A DNA stretch of 64,000 nt from Streptomyces sp. GTDB lineage: Bacteria; Actinomycetota; Actinomycetes; Streptomycetales; Streptomycetaceae. Every line of letters begins with the position of its first letter. The stretch's first letter is position 1. Positions 18,185 to 26,772 of the stretch are shown in pieces. Position numbers and translations under genes: made by a program. The stretch is taken from positions 124,001 to 188,000 of the forward strand of contig NZ_JAEKKT010000133.1 of the NCBI RefSeq assembly GCF_019510245.1, given 5' to 3'. The notes beneath the pieces were generated by a model, which saw only the letters and a list, made by a program, of their open reading frames with translations, made no database searches and was not told the origin of the DNA.

Positions 18185-19864
18185 TCAGCTCACGCGGACG
18201 GTGACCGTGACGGTCTTGAGCACGGCCGGCAACTTGGTGGTGTCGACCTTCAGGATCTCGCCGCTGTCGGCCTGGCCCGTGGCCGGCAGCACCTTCTGGT
18301 GGACAGTCCAGGTGCCGTCGGGGTCGACGGTGACGGTGTCGATGCCGAAGTCGTCGTCGTTGGACAGGTACAGCGTCCTGCCGGCGTCCACGGTGGCGAC
18401 GCCCTCGACCTTGTCGTGCGCGAAGAACTTCCCGCTGGGGTCGAGCTGGCTCACCAGCGTCCCGACGTCGAGGTACGGCTGCTTCTGCGCGACCTGGACG
18501 CCGGCACCGGTGAGAGCGGTGAGAGCGGCGTTGGTGCCGACCTTGCCGACGAACGCCTCGGGCGACTTGCCGCCGATCGTCAGCCCACTGACGTCGGTCG
18601 CGCCGTTGATGTCGACCTCGTAGAGGGACTTCCGGGCGAACGGCTCTGTGTTGCCGTCGCGTTCGTCGATGAGGAACTTCGTGCCGGACAGCGCCGTGAT
18701 CTCACTGTTGGCGTCACCGGTGGTGGCCGGGTCGTCCAGCAGGTACAGGTACTGCCTGGTCCTGAACGTGCGCAGATCGACGGTGACGATGCGGGTGGGC
18801 GCGACGTTCGACGCCTTGGTGCCGCCGAGGTCCGGCTGCTGCAGCGCGGCCTGCATGACGCCCACCAGGGTCGAGCCGTCCGGCGTGACCGTCAGGCCTT
18901 CCATGCCCTTGTTCTTCAGGCGGTTGGCCAGTTCGGCCGGCAGGTAGCCGACGATCTTGTGGTACTGGTTGTCCTGGCTGTCCTTGTACGGCGTCAGCCG
19001 GCCCAGTTCGTAGCCGTCCGCGTCGAAGTGCGTGAGGTACGGGCCGTACTCGTCCGAGACCCAGAACGTGCCGTCGGGCAGCGCCACCAGGCCCTCGGAG
19101 TCGTAGCCGTAGGGGTCGCGGGCGACGGGCACGGGAGTGCCGCCGTTGGCGTTCGTGGCGTTGACGTCGTCGATCACCTCGCTCGTGTCGTGCGGCGGAC
19201 GGCCGCTGTACTGCACGCCCCCGAGACTCTTCGGCCCCTTCAGGGTGATCTTCCCGACCAGCTCGGCCCTGCCCTTGTCGAGCTTGAACTCGCCGATCTG
19301 CGGCGTGAAGCCGGTGAGCATCTCCGACTTGTTGCCGTCCGGGGCGTCGGCATTGGGACCGCGGTCGGTCAGTCCGTAGAAACGGCCGGGCTTCCCCGGC
19401 ACCGGGGCGAGCGAGGAACCGTAGCCCTCGCCGGAGATCCGGGTGGTGGTGCCGCCCGGTCCGGCGACCGTCGCGAGCGCGGGCAGCGGGTCGCCGTTCC
19501 GCCGGGTGTCCTTGAACAGCTGTACGGCGTCGGTCGCCGTGTACGTGAAGGTGTCCGTGCCCTTGAAGCCCGCGTTCGGCGTGTACGTGAACGTGCCGTC
19601 CGCGTCGACCGTCGCCGTGCCGTGGGACGGGTCGGTGTGCCGCACGACCGCGGTCGCGCCGGAGTCGTTGCGCAGAACGTCGCCCGTCAACTTGGCGTGG
19701 CCGGAGAAGGAGTCGGCGACCGCGTCGAAGTCGTGCGTCGGGGCCGACACCCAGCCGTGGGCCTGGGCCACGACCGTGCCCGTGCCCGCCACGGCGGCGG
19801 TGACGAGGATCGCTATGCCGATCCGGGTGCGCTTGCGCAAGCGAGGTCTTGAGGTCATGCCCAT
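18185..19864 (-). CDS. Secreted esterase-like/phytase-like protein with an Ig-like (cadherin-type) domain
   Basis: About 559 residues. A basic N terminus plus hydrophobic segment (RTRIGIAILVTAAVAGTGTVVAQA) is a signal peptide. Residues about 40-110 form an Ig/cadherin-like domain (LTGDVLRNDSGATAVV, GTFTYTPNAGFKGTDTFTYTATD). The remainder is the esterase-like-activity-of-phytase domain, with FYGLTDRGPNADAP, YDSEGLVALPDGTFWVSDEYGPYL and KGMEGLTVTPDGSTL. It would act outside the cell on phosphate esters or other esters. The start is uncertain: ATG at 19864 or 19858, neither with a ribosome site, so translation may be leaderless. A PHO-box-like repeat lies directly upstream and suggests phosphate control. 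Alternatively the GTG at about 19896 could start it. Confidence 0.87.
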   Translation of the reverse strand: MGMTSRPRLRKRTRIGIAILVTAAVAGTGTVVAQAHGWVSAPTHDFDAVADSFSGHAKLTGDVLRNDSGATAVVRHTDPSHGTATVDADGTFTYTPNAGFKGTDTFTYTATDAVQLFKDTRRNGDPLPALATVAGPGGTTTRISGEGYGSSLAPVPGKPGRFYGLTDRGPNADAPDGNKSEMLTGFTPQIGEFKLDKGRAELVGKITLKGPKSLGGVQYSGRPPHDTSEVIDDVNATNANGGTPVPVARDPYGYDSEGLVALPDGTFWVSDEYGPYLTHFDADGYELGRLTPYKDSQDNQYHKIVGYLPAELANRLKNKGMEGLTVTPDGSTLVGVMQAALQQPDLGGTKASNVAPTRIVTVDLRTFRTRQYLYLLDDPATTGDANSEITALSGTKFLIDERDGNTEPFARKSLYEVDINGATDVSGLTIGGKSPEAFVGKVGTNAALTALTGAGVQVAQKQPYLDVGTLVSQLDPSGKFFAHDKVEGVATVDAGRTLYLSNDDDFGIDTVTVDPDGTWTVHQKVLPATGQADSGEILKVDTTKLPAVLKTVTVTVRVS

Positions 19865-19880
19865 GAACTTGCAGGTCAGT

Positions 19881-19909
19881 GGTGAACTCTGAGTCACCTT
19901 TGGGTGAAC
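19881..19909 (-). promoter_or_regulatory. PHO-box-like direct repeat (candidate PhoP site)
   Basis: On the minus strand GTTCACC occurs at 19909-19903 and again at 19887-19881, exactly 22 bp apart, which is two 11-bp PHO-box units. The unit between them begins GGTGACTC and is a weaker match. Streptomyces PhoP binds direct repeats of this 11-bp type. The site ends 16 bases before the ATG at 19864. It is inferred from motif and spacing only. Confidence 0.5.
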
Positions 19910-20031
19910 CGGCAGTTCAGAGCGGACCTGTTTTCGCTCCTCGGGCCGCGGTCCGCGGGGGCCGGCCGGGCGTGCGACTGCCCGGCCTGCCCGCGGGGGT
20001 GTCGGGTCGGCCGGCTCCCCCGTCGTCCGGC

Positions 20032-22794
20032 TCAGCTCGGCAGTCGCCAGTTCTCGGCCGCCGTGGCGTTGCAGGTGTACAGCTGGAGCTGGGTGCCGTT
20101 CGCCGTCGAGGAGTTGGGGTCGTCGAGGCACAGCTTGGACTCGGGGTTGACCAGTGACCCGTTGGCGCCGGCGGTCCACTGCTGGGCGCCGGTGCCGTTG
20201 CACGTCCACAGCTGGATCAGCGTGCCGTTGGTGGTCCCGCTGCGGTCGGCGTCCAGGCACTTGCCGAGGGCCCGGATCGTTCCGTCGCCGGCCACGATCC
20301 AGTCCTGGGCGTACGTGCTGTCACAGCCCCAGACCTGGACGTGGGTGCCGTCGGAGGTGCCGGAGGACGCGACGTCCGCGCACAGGTTCGAGGCCACCGC
20401 CGAGTCGAGCGGGCCGATCCGCGGCGAGGCCGGCGCGGTGGTGTCCCCCGCGTAGGAGGGCGGTGCCGCCGTGGCCGCGGCCGCCCACGACGTGTTGGCG
20501 CTGGTGCCGAGCGTGAAGTCCAGCATGCCGCCGGCCGTGATCGCCGTGGTGGGGGCGTAGGCGTTGTTCCACGCCGTGCCGTTCCACGCGGCGGACTGGA
20601 CGTACGGGGCGTTGTCGGCGGCGCCGTTGCCGTTGATCGTCAGCGACTTGCCCGAGGGAAGGGTGACCACGGCCTGCGTGAACAGCGGTGAGCCGAGGGC
20701 GAGGTCGGAGGTTCCGGGCGTCTCGGGGAACATGCCGAGCGCCGACCACACGTACCAGGCGCTCATCGCGCCGAGGTCGTCGTTGCCGTCGGCCAGGCCG
20801 CCCGGGGTGTTCGACCAGATCTGGTCCTGGATCGCCCGCACCGTGCCCTGCGTCCTGTAGGGCTGCCCGGTGTAGTCGTACTCCCACGGGAGCTCGATGC
20901 TCGGCTCGTTGCCGACCCAGGCGTAGCCGTTGGCGCCGGTGTAGCTGCGCAGCACGGTGTCCAGGTAGTGGGTCATCGCCGTGTTGCCGCCCTTGGCGTG
21001 CGCCAGGCCGCCGATGTCGAAGGGCACCATCCCGGTGTAGATCCACGAGTCGGCCTCGACCATGTCGGTGCCGCTGGTGGGGTCGAAGCCGCCGGTCCAC
21101 GAGCCGTTGGCGTTACGGGGTTCCACGAATCCGGAGGCGGGGTTGAGCACGTTGCGCCAGTCCTGCGCGCGGTTGGCGTAGGTCTTCTGGTCCGCGGTGT
21201 CGCCGAGCGCCCCGGCCATCGCGGAGACCGCGAAGTCGGCGGTGTCGTACTCCAGGGTGGTGGCCACCGGACCGTAGAAGTTGCAGCAGCCGTAGCTGCC
21301 GTCGTGCGGCAGGTATCCCGGCGAGTTCAGGTAACCGAGTCCGGGCCGGTCGTTGTTGGTGGTGCTCGCCTGCCTGACCATGTCGGCCAGGGCGGTCGTG
21401 GTGTCGAAGTTCCGGGCGCCGAAGGCGTAGTAGTCGGCGAGGACGGCGTCCGCCGGGTCACCGACCATGACGTACGACTCCCCGTTGTTCTCCGACCACT
21501 TGGGGAAGACCCCGGTCTGTGTGTAGTCGTCGACCATCGACTGCGCGGTGTCCGAGGCGGCCTGGGGCGCGACGAGGGCTTCGAGCTGGGCCTGCGAGCG
21601 GTAGATGTCCCAGCCGGAGTAGTTCGCGTACACCGCGCCGTGCCCGGCGTCCACGGTGTGCGTCTTCCCGTCGAAGCCGTAGTACTGGCCGTTGCTGTCG
21701 CTGATCACGTTCGGGTGCAGCAGGGAGTGGTAGAGCGCCGTGTAGAAGCTCTGCTGCTGTGCGGCCGTCCCGCCGGCGATCTGTACCTTGCCGAGCGTGC
21801 TGTTCCACGCGCTCTGCGCCGCGGTGCGGGTCGCGTCGAAGTCCCAGCCGGTGTTCTCCGCGGTCCGGTTGGCGACCGCGTTGGCGACCGACACGTAGGA
21901 GATCCCGACCTTGGCCTGCACGACCGGGTTGCTCGTGGTGTTGAAGGTGACGTAGCCGTTCGAGGCCGCGGCGTCGGGGGCGGCGCCGTCCTTGGCGGAC
22001 TTCGCTGAGTTGCCGTGCAGGACCGGCTTGTTGGGCGTCTCGGCGGCGTTCTTCGAGGCCCTGCCCGTTGCCGGGGACGTGGTGGTCGACGCCTTGGCGA
22101 GCGAGCTGCCCTGCGCGGCGAACGGCTGGTCGAAGACCATGTCGAAGTACACGGTGTAGGTGTTTCCCGCGCCGCAGAAGTGGCCGCTGGTGACCTGCCC
22201 GCTCACCTCCGTGTTCGACACCTTGGTGAACTGGGTCGAACTGGCGCCGTTCTGGCTGCCGGTCAACTTGAAGAGCAGGTTGGCCTGGCTGGTCGAGGGG
22301 AAGGTGAAGCGGGCCATGCCGCTGCGGGTCGTGGTGGTCAGCTCGGTGGTCACCTGGTTGTTGAGCGCGACCTTGTACGACCCGGCGGAGGCCGACTCGT
22401 TCGCGTGCGAGAACGCGTCCGTGGCGCCGGTGTTCACGGCTCCCACCGTGGGGAGCACCGGTATGTCGCCGGCCGCGCCGCAGCCGGGGCCGGCGATGTG
22501 GGTCAGGCTGAAACCGGTGATCGACGAGTCGTTGTACTCGTAGCCCCCGCCGTCGGGACGCGACGGTGTGTCCGGGCTCCACTGCACCATGCCGAACGGG
22601 ACGTCGGCCCCAGGGAAGTCGTCGGCCTGGTTCGACGTACCGATGAACGGATTGACCAGAGTCGCCGGCGCGGTGACGAGCGCGGCCTTCCCGGCCGCCC
22701 ACGCCGGCGTGCACAGCCCGGCCGCGGCGAGCGCCGCGGCCGCGAGGAGACCGATCGCCGTGGTTCCGGGAGGTCTCGACAGTCGTGTGATCAC
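20032..22794 (-). CDS. Secreted GH92 alpha-mannosidase with C-terminal ricin-type (CBM13) lectin domain
   Basis: A 920-residue exoenzyme. A signal peptide (GLLAAAALAAAGLCTPAWAA) is followed by the GH92 N domain (LVNPFIGTSNQADDFPGADVPFGMVQWSPDT), the catalytic alpha/alpha barrel (SGWDIYRSQAQ, GDPADAVLADYYAFGARNFD, PWEYDYTGQPY, NDDLGAMSAWYVWSALGMFPE), and about 125 C-terminal residues with three ricin-B repeats (NLCADV, GKCLDADRSG, SKLCLDDPNS, each with a Q-W or W end). GH92 enzymes are calcium-dependent exo-mannosidases, usually on alpha-1,2-linked mannose of N-glycans or mannans. I chose the GTG at 22794 with GAGGAG upstream; the frame to 22911 crosses two operator-like palindromes. It is divergent from an FGGY kinase, a likely partner in sugar use. 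Confidence 0.93.
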   Translation of the reverse strand: MITRLSRPPGTTAIGLLAAAALAAAGLCTPAWAAGKAALVTAPATLVNPFIGTSNQADDFPGADVPFGMVQWSPDTPSRPDGGGYEYNDSSITGFSLTHIAGPGCGAAGDIPVLPTVGAVNTGATDAFSHANESASAGSYKVALNNQVTTELTTTTRSGMARFTFPSTSQANLLFKLTGSQNGASSTQFTKVSNTEVSGQVTSGHFCGAGNTYTVYFDMVFDQPFAAQGSSLAKASTTTSPATGRASKNAAETPNKPVLHGNSAKSAKDGAAPDAAASNGYVTFNTTSNPVVQAKVGISYVSVANAVANRTAENTGWDFDATRTAAQSAWNSTLGKVQIAGGTAAQQQSFYTALYHSLLHPNVISDSNGQYYGFDGKTHTVDAGHGAVYANYSGWDIYRSQAQLEALVAPQAASDTAQSMVDDYTQTGVFPKWSENNGESYVMVGDPADAVLADYYAFGARNFDTTTALADMVRQASTTNNDRPGLGYLNSPGYLPHDGSYGCCNFYGPVATTLEYDTADFAVSAMAGALGDTADQKTYANRAQDWRNVLNPASGFVEPRNANGSWTGGFDPTSGTDMVEADSWIYTGMVPFDIGGLAHAKGGNTAMTHYLDTVLRSYTGANGYAWVGNEPSIELPWEYDYTGQPYRTQGTVRAIQDQIWSNTPGGLADGNDDLGAMSAWYVWSALGMFPETPGTSDLALGSPLFTQAVVTLPSGKSLTINGNGAADNAPYVQSAAWNGTAWNNAYAPTTAITAGGMLDFTLGTSANTSWAAAATAAPPSYAGDTTAPASPRIGPLDSAVASNLCADVASSGTSDGTHVQVWGCDSTYAQDWIVAGDGTIRALGKCLDADRSGTTNGTLIQLWTCNGTGAQQWTAGANGSLVNPESKLCLDDPNSSTANGTQLQLYTCNATAAENWRLPS

Positions 22795-22828
22795 GGGGGT
22801 TTGCTCCTCTACTCGGGAGTGGAGGCCC

Positions 22829-22908
22829 GACAACGTTGTCGGGGAACGTGACCCCGGATGACGAACGACGCGCCGAGTGTCTTGATCCCCGAGCCTGACA
22901 ACGTTGTC
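22829..22908. promoter_or_regulatory. Two GACAACGTTGTC palindromes, candidate LacI-family operators
   Basis: The identical perfect 12-bp palindrome occurs at 22829-22840 and 22897-22908, centres 68 bp apart, upstream of the GH92 ribosome site and on the side facing the divergent kinase. Short perfect palindromes with a central CG of this kind are typical of LacI-family sugar repressors, and two copies some 70 bp apart would allow looping or cover two promoters. The cognate regulator is not next to the site. Confidence 0.65.
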
Positions 22909-23149
22909 CAACCATGGAGACGAGGTGCCTGAGATACGAACGCTTCGACGGATCCCGGGGCTGCGTGCGCCCCAGGAGCAGAGCGGGAACTGTCCGTGAA
23001 GCTAGCCACAAGGCAGGGGCATGTCAACGACTGCCGCAGGCCGGTCCGCCGAGTGCGGCGTGAGCGCGGCACCGGCGTGCGGGTCGCATCCGGCGGCACC
23101 GCGGAGCGGCAGGCTACGGTGGCGCATCCGGCGGTGAAGGAGGCAGCGC
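22909..23149. other. Divergent promoter region between GH92 and FGGY kinase
   Basis: This is the remainder of the 355-bp gap between the GH92 start and the kinase start. No gene is seen. It should hold the kinase promoter and perhaps that of the mannosidase. Confidence 0.4.
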
Positions 23150-24637
23150 ATGATCGACGTCGTCCTCGGAGTGGACGTGGGCACTTCCAGCACCAAGGGC
23201 GTGGTGGTGGACACCGCCGGCCACGTCCTGGGCGAGGCCGTACGCGGTCACGTGGTCGACCGTCCGCGGCCGGGGCACGTGGAGATGGACGCCCAGGTGT
23301 GGTGGGAGGAGTTCGTCTCGATCGCGGCCGAACTGCTGGACCGCGACGACATCGCCGTCCGAGCCGTCGGAGTCAGCGGCATGGGCCCCTGCACCCTGCT
23401 GGTCGACGACGCGGCACAGCCGGTGCGGCCTGCGGTGCTGTACGGCGTGGACACCCGCGCCGAGGAGCAGATCACGCGGCTTGACGGGGAGTTGGGGCCG
23501 GAGAAGATCTTCGACAGGTGCGGTTCGGCGCTGTCGTCCCAGGCCGTCGGACCGAAACTCGCCTGGATCCGCGAGCGGGAGCCCGAGGCGTGGACACGCG
23601 CCCGCCGCCTGCTCATGCCCGCGTCGTGGCTCGCGCACCGGCTGACCGGCGCCTACGTGCTGGACCTGCATTCCGCCAGCCAGTGCACCCCGTTGTTCGA
23701 CATCCACGCGCAGCGCTGGATCCCCGAGTGGGCCGAGCACATCGCGCCCGGCATCGAACTCCCGCCCCTGCGCTGGCCGGGCGACGAGGCCGGCCGGGTG
23801 CGCACGGCCGTCGCGGGCATCCCCGCCGGGACGCCGGTCGTCGTGGGGACGATCGACGCCTGGAGCGAGGCCGTCAGCGTCGGCGGCCACGGCGTCGGCG
23901 ACCTGATGCTGATGTACGGCACCACGATGTTCCTGGTGAACACGGTCGACAGGCTGGTGACCAGCCCGTCGATGTGGTCCACGGTCGGTGCCCTGCCCGG
24001 CACCCGCTGCCTGGCCGGCGGCATGGCCACCTCCGGAGCCGTCACCGACTGGCTGGGGCACCTCTTCGGCGGCATCGGCCCCGGCGTGCTCTTCGACGAG
24101 GCGGCCGCCGCGCCCCCGGGTGCCAACGGCCTCGTGATGCTGCCCTACTTCGCCGGGGAACGCACACCCCTCATGGACCCCGACGCCCGGGGGGTGATCG
24201 CGGGCCTGACCCTGGGTCACACCCGGGGCGACCTGATGCGGGCGGCGCTGGAGGCCACCGCCTACGGTGTCCGGCACAACGTCGAGACGATGCTCGCGGC
24301 CGGCGCCGACATCCGGCGGATCGTCGCGGTCGGCGGCGGCACCCGGGGCGGGCTGTGGCCCCGGATCGTCAGCGACGTCACCGGCCTCGAACAGATCGTC
24401 GCCCGCACCACCATCGGCGCCTGCTACGGCGCCGCCTTCCTCGCCGCCGGGCTGGTCGGCCGACCGGACATCACGGCCTGGAACCCGCCGGAGTCGGTGG
24501 TCCGGCCCGATCCCGCCACCGCGGACGTCTACGACCGGCGGTTCGCCCAGTACCGGGCCCTGTACGAGAGCACCACCGCGGTCACGCACGCCCTGGCCCA
24601 CGAGCAGGTCACCGGCCTCGCGGGACGAACTCCCTGA
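23150..24637 (+). CDS. FGGY-family carbohydrate kinase
   Basis: A 495-residue cytosolic sugar kinase of the xylulokinase/gluconokinase group. The ATP-phosphate loop is GVDVGTSSTKGVVVD at the N terminus; FGGY signature-like regions are seen at GVSGMGPCTLLV and in YFAGERTPLMDPDARGVIAGLTLGH, and the adenosine loop GGGTRGGLWPRIVSDVTG lies near residue 395. The ATG at 23150 follows AAGGAGG. The gene is divergent from the GH92 mannosidase and shares its control region with the GACAACGTTGTC operators, so it may phosphorylate a sugar released from the same glycan. Which sugar cannot be told from sequence. Confidence 0.92.
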   Translation: MIDVVLGVDVGTSSTKGVVVDTAGHVLGEAVRGHVVDRPRPGHVEMDAQVWWEEFVSIAAELLDRDDIAVRAVGVSGMGPCTLLVDDAAQPVRPAVLYGVDTRAEEQITRLDGELGPEKIFDRCGSALSSQAVGPKLAWIREREPEAWTRARRLLMPASWLAHRLTGAYVLDLHSASQCTPLFDIHAQRWIPEWAEHIAPGIELPPLRWPGDEAGRVRTAVAGIPAGTPVVVGTIDAWSEAVSVGGHGVGDLMLMYGTTMFLVNTVDRLVTSPSMWSTVGALPGTRCLAGGMATSGAVTDWLGHLFGGIGPGVLFDEAAAAPPGANGLVMLPYFAGERTPLMDPDARGVIAGLTLGHTRGDLMRAALEATAYGVRHNVETMLAAGADIRRIVAVGGGTRGGLWPRIVSDVTGLEQIVARTTIGACYGAAFLAAGLVGRPDITAWNPPESVVRPDPATADVYDRRFAQYRALYESTTAVTHALAHEQVTGLAGRTP

Positions 24638-24683
24638 CGCCGCGGGGCGTTCAGGGGCCGAGGCCGGCTGCTATGGTGCGCCG

Positions 24684-25112
24684 ATGTCTGCGATCAAGGA
24701 GTTCCAGGTCACCTTCGACTGCGCGGAACCCGAGCGCCTCGCCCGCTTCTGGTGCGAGGTGCTGGGGTACGTCGTACCGCCTCCGCCGGCGGGGTTCGCC
24801 ACCTGGGAGGAGTACCAGCGTGCGCAGCCGGCCGAGCAGCGGGATTCATGGTTCGCGTGCACAGATCCCTCCGGGGTCGGCCCGCGGCTCTACTTCCAGC
24901 GCGTCCCCGAAGGGAAGGCCGTCAAGAACCGGGTGCATCTCGACGTGCGGGTCGGCACCGGCCTCGTGGGCGAGGAGCGCCTGGCCGCGCTGGAGGCCGA
25001 ACGCGCGCGGCTGGTCCCGCTCGGTGCGGTGCACGTGCGGACGCTGTACGACGGCAATGACGCGTGCATCCCGATGCTGGACATCGAGGGCAACGAGTTC
25101 TGCATCGACTGA
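24684..25112 (+). CDS. VOC-superfamily (glyoxalase-like) protein
   Basis: A 142-residue protein with the glyoxalase-like fold pattern: QVTFDCAEPERLARFWCEVLGY at the start, GPRLYFQRVPEGKAVKNRVHLDV in the middle and MLDIEGNEFCID at the end. It is one VOC module and would dimerise. Metal-site candidates are His in VHLDV and Glu in DIEGNEF. The function of this subgroup is not known. It is convergent with the WYL regulator across a perfect hairpin. Confidence 0.85.
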   Translation: MSAIKEFQVTFDCAEPERLARFWCEVLGYVVPPPPAGFATWEEYQRAQPAEQRDSWFACTDPSGVGPRLYFQRVPEGKAVKNRVHLDVRVGTGLVGEERLAALEAERARLVPLGAVHVRTLYDGNDACIPMLDIEGNEFCID

Positions 25113-25127
25113 CCGTTCCTCGGACGC

Positions 25128-25173
25128 GGCCTGACGGCGAACGGCCCGGTGCCGGCCCGTTCGCCGTCAGGCC
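25128..25173. terminator. Perfect 17-bp hairpin between convergent genes
   Basis: Arms at 25128-25144 and 25157-25173 are perfectly complementary, with a 12-base loop. It lies after the VOC gene and overlaps the last codons and stop of the WYL regulator at 25167-25173, so it can stop both transcripts. Confidence 0.75.
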
Positions 25174-26162
25174 TGGCGGGCGTAGGACGCGAGCCGGGCG
25201 GCGAGGGCGGCGACGAGGTCGCGCAGTTCGTCGGGGCGCTCGACGACGAACGGCCGGTCCAGTGCGGCGAGTACCGGCGGCAGCCAGTCGAGCCGCTCCG
25301 CCCGCAGTTCGACGCGCAGCCAGCGTTCGGCCGCCGGGTCCCGGCCCGCCGTCGGCTCGTCCTCCTCCAGGGTCGCGACGCCGGCGGGCAGACGGGCCCG
25401 GATCTGCTCGGCCGTCCCGTGGATCCGCAGGGTCACCTCGTGCCGGTATGCGGCCGTGGCGAATCCGGAGAGCACGCGCTCCGCCGGATCCGGACCCGCG
25501 GGCATCTCGAAGGAGCCGGGCAGGGTCCGCGCCTCCGCGATGCGGTCGAGCCGGAAGGTCCGGTCCTCGCCGATCCGGGCGTCGCTGCCCGTGACGTACC
25601 ACCGGCCCGCGTGGGCGACGATCCCGTACGGGTGCAGTGTGCGCTCGCTGGGCCGCCCCTCGCGGTCGGTGTAGCGGACCGACACCGGTCGGCGGTGGCG
25701 TACCGCATCGGCGACGGTGAGCAGGACCTCGGCGTCCGGGGTGTCGAACCCGCCGGGCCGGTCCGTGAAGGCGAGGGCCTCCAGGAGGGCGTCGAGCCGA
25801 CGGGCGACGTGCTTGGGCAGCACCCGCCGGATCTTCGCCGACGCCGTCTCGCCCGCCGTGAGCTCCGTGGTCGTCAGCCCGGTCCGGCGGCCGGCGACCA
25901 GGCCGAGCAGCACGGCCAGCGCCTCGTCGTCGCCGAGCATGAGCGGAGGCAGCCGGTACCCGGGGGCCAGCCGGTACCCGCCGTAGCGGCCGCGCACCGA
26001 TTCCACCGGCACGTCCAGGTCGATCAGCTGGCCCACGTACCTGCGCACGGTCCGGCCGTCGACGCCGAGCCGGTCGGCGAGTTCGGCCACGGTCCGGGTG
26101 CCGCCCGACTGGAGCAGCTCCAGGAGGGTCAGCACGCGGCCGGTGGGTCGGGACATGGACAC
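25167..26162 (-). CDS. YafY-type transcriptional regulator with HTH and WYL domains
   Basis: A 331-residue regulator. The N-terminal HTH_11 domain is seen as TGRVLTLLELLQSGGTRTVAELADRLGVDGRTVRRYVGQL. The WYL sensor spans about 140-220 (VSVRYTDREG, LHPYGIVAHAGRWYVTGSD, FRLDRIAEART). WYL domains sense small ligands or nucleic acids. Start is GTG at 26162 or the ATG six bases later; neither has a clear ribosome site. It is divergent from a second VOC gene with a nearly perfect 25-bp inverted repeat in the gap, an arrangement typical for a regulator and its single target. Confidence 0.9.
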   Translation of the reverse strand: MSMSRPTGRVLTLLELLQSGGTRTVAELADRLGVDGRTVRRYVGQLIDLDVPVESVRGRYGGYRLAPGYRLPPLMLGDDEALAVLLGLVAGRRTGLTTTELTAGETASAKIRRVLPKHVARRLDALLEALAFTDRPGGFDTPDAEVLLTVADAVRHRRPVSVRYTDREGRPSERTLHPYGIVAHAGRWYVTGSDARIGEDRTFRLDRIAEARTLPGSFEMPAGPDPAERVLSGFATAAYRHEVTLRIHGTAEQIRARLPAGVATLEEDEPTAGRDPAAERWLRVELRAERLDWLPPVLAALDRPFVVERPDELRDLVAALAARLASYARQA

Positions 26163-26174
26163 AACCTAGCGCCA

Positions 26175-26199
26175 ATACCGGACCGATTCTGTCCGCTAT
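26175..26199. promoter_or_regulatory. 25-bp inverted repeat in the WYL/VOC divergent region
   Basis: Arms ATACCGGAC (26175-26183) and GTCCGCTAT (26191-26199) match at eight of nine positions across a seven-base spacer, midway between the two divergent starts. It is the best operator candidate for the WYL regulator. Confidence 0.6.
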
Positions 26200-26248
26200 T
26201 TCTCCTAGCCTGCGCGGTGCACGCCTTCCGCACGGCCAAGGAGATCCC

Positions 26249-26647
26249 ATGGACTTCGTCTCGATCCGCATCATCACCGGCGACGTGGCCCGCCTCGTCG
26301 AGTTCTACGAGCGCGCCACAGGGGCACCGGCGACCTGGGCCACCGAGGACTTCGCCGAGCTCAGGACGGCCGGCGCGACCCTCGCGATCGCCGGTACCCG
26401 TACCGTCCCGCTGTTCGCCCCGGGCTCGGCACGCCCGGCGGAGAACCACAGCGTGATCACCGAGTTCCTCGTCGACGACGTGGACCGCGTCCACCAGAAC
26501 CTGAAGGGCTTCGTCACCGACTTCGTCACCGAGCCCACCACGATGCCCTGGGGCAACCGGTCGCTGCTCTTCCGCGACCCCGACGGCAACCTCGTCAACT
26601 TCTTCACACCCGTGACTCCGGCGGCCGTCGCGAAGTTCGGCCGCTGA
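26249..26647 (+). CDS. VOC-superfamily protein, probable target of the WYL regulator
   Basis: A 132-residue glyoxalase/bleomycin-resistance-like protein: FVSIRIITGDVARLVEFYERATG at the start, ENHSVITEFLVDDVDRVHQNL in the middle and LLFRDPDGNLVNFFTPV at the end, the last being the characteristic DPDGN turn. Divergent transcription from the WYL regulator across a 25-bp inverted repeat suggests inducible expression. Substrate unknown. Confidence 0.9.
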   Translation: MDFVSIRIITGDVARLVEFYERATGAPATWATEDFAELRTAGATLAIAGTRTVPLFAPGSARPAENHSVITEFLVDDVDRVHQNLKGFVTDFVTEPTTMPWGNRSLLFRDPDGNLVNFFTPVTPAAVAKFGR

Positions 26648-26772
26648 CGGCCCAGCCGGGGCCGTTGGAGTACACGGCGTCCGTCTCGTGGGCAGAGTGC
26701 ACCCTGTCCCGCGGGCGGCTTCGCCGTGCGGGCCGGCCGCCGCCTGCGCCCGCGCTGTCTAGGGTTGGGGGC

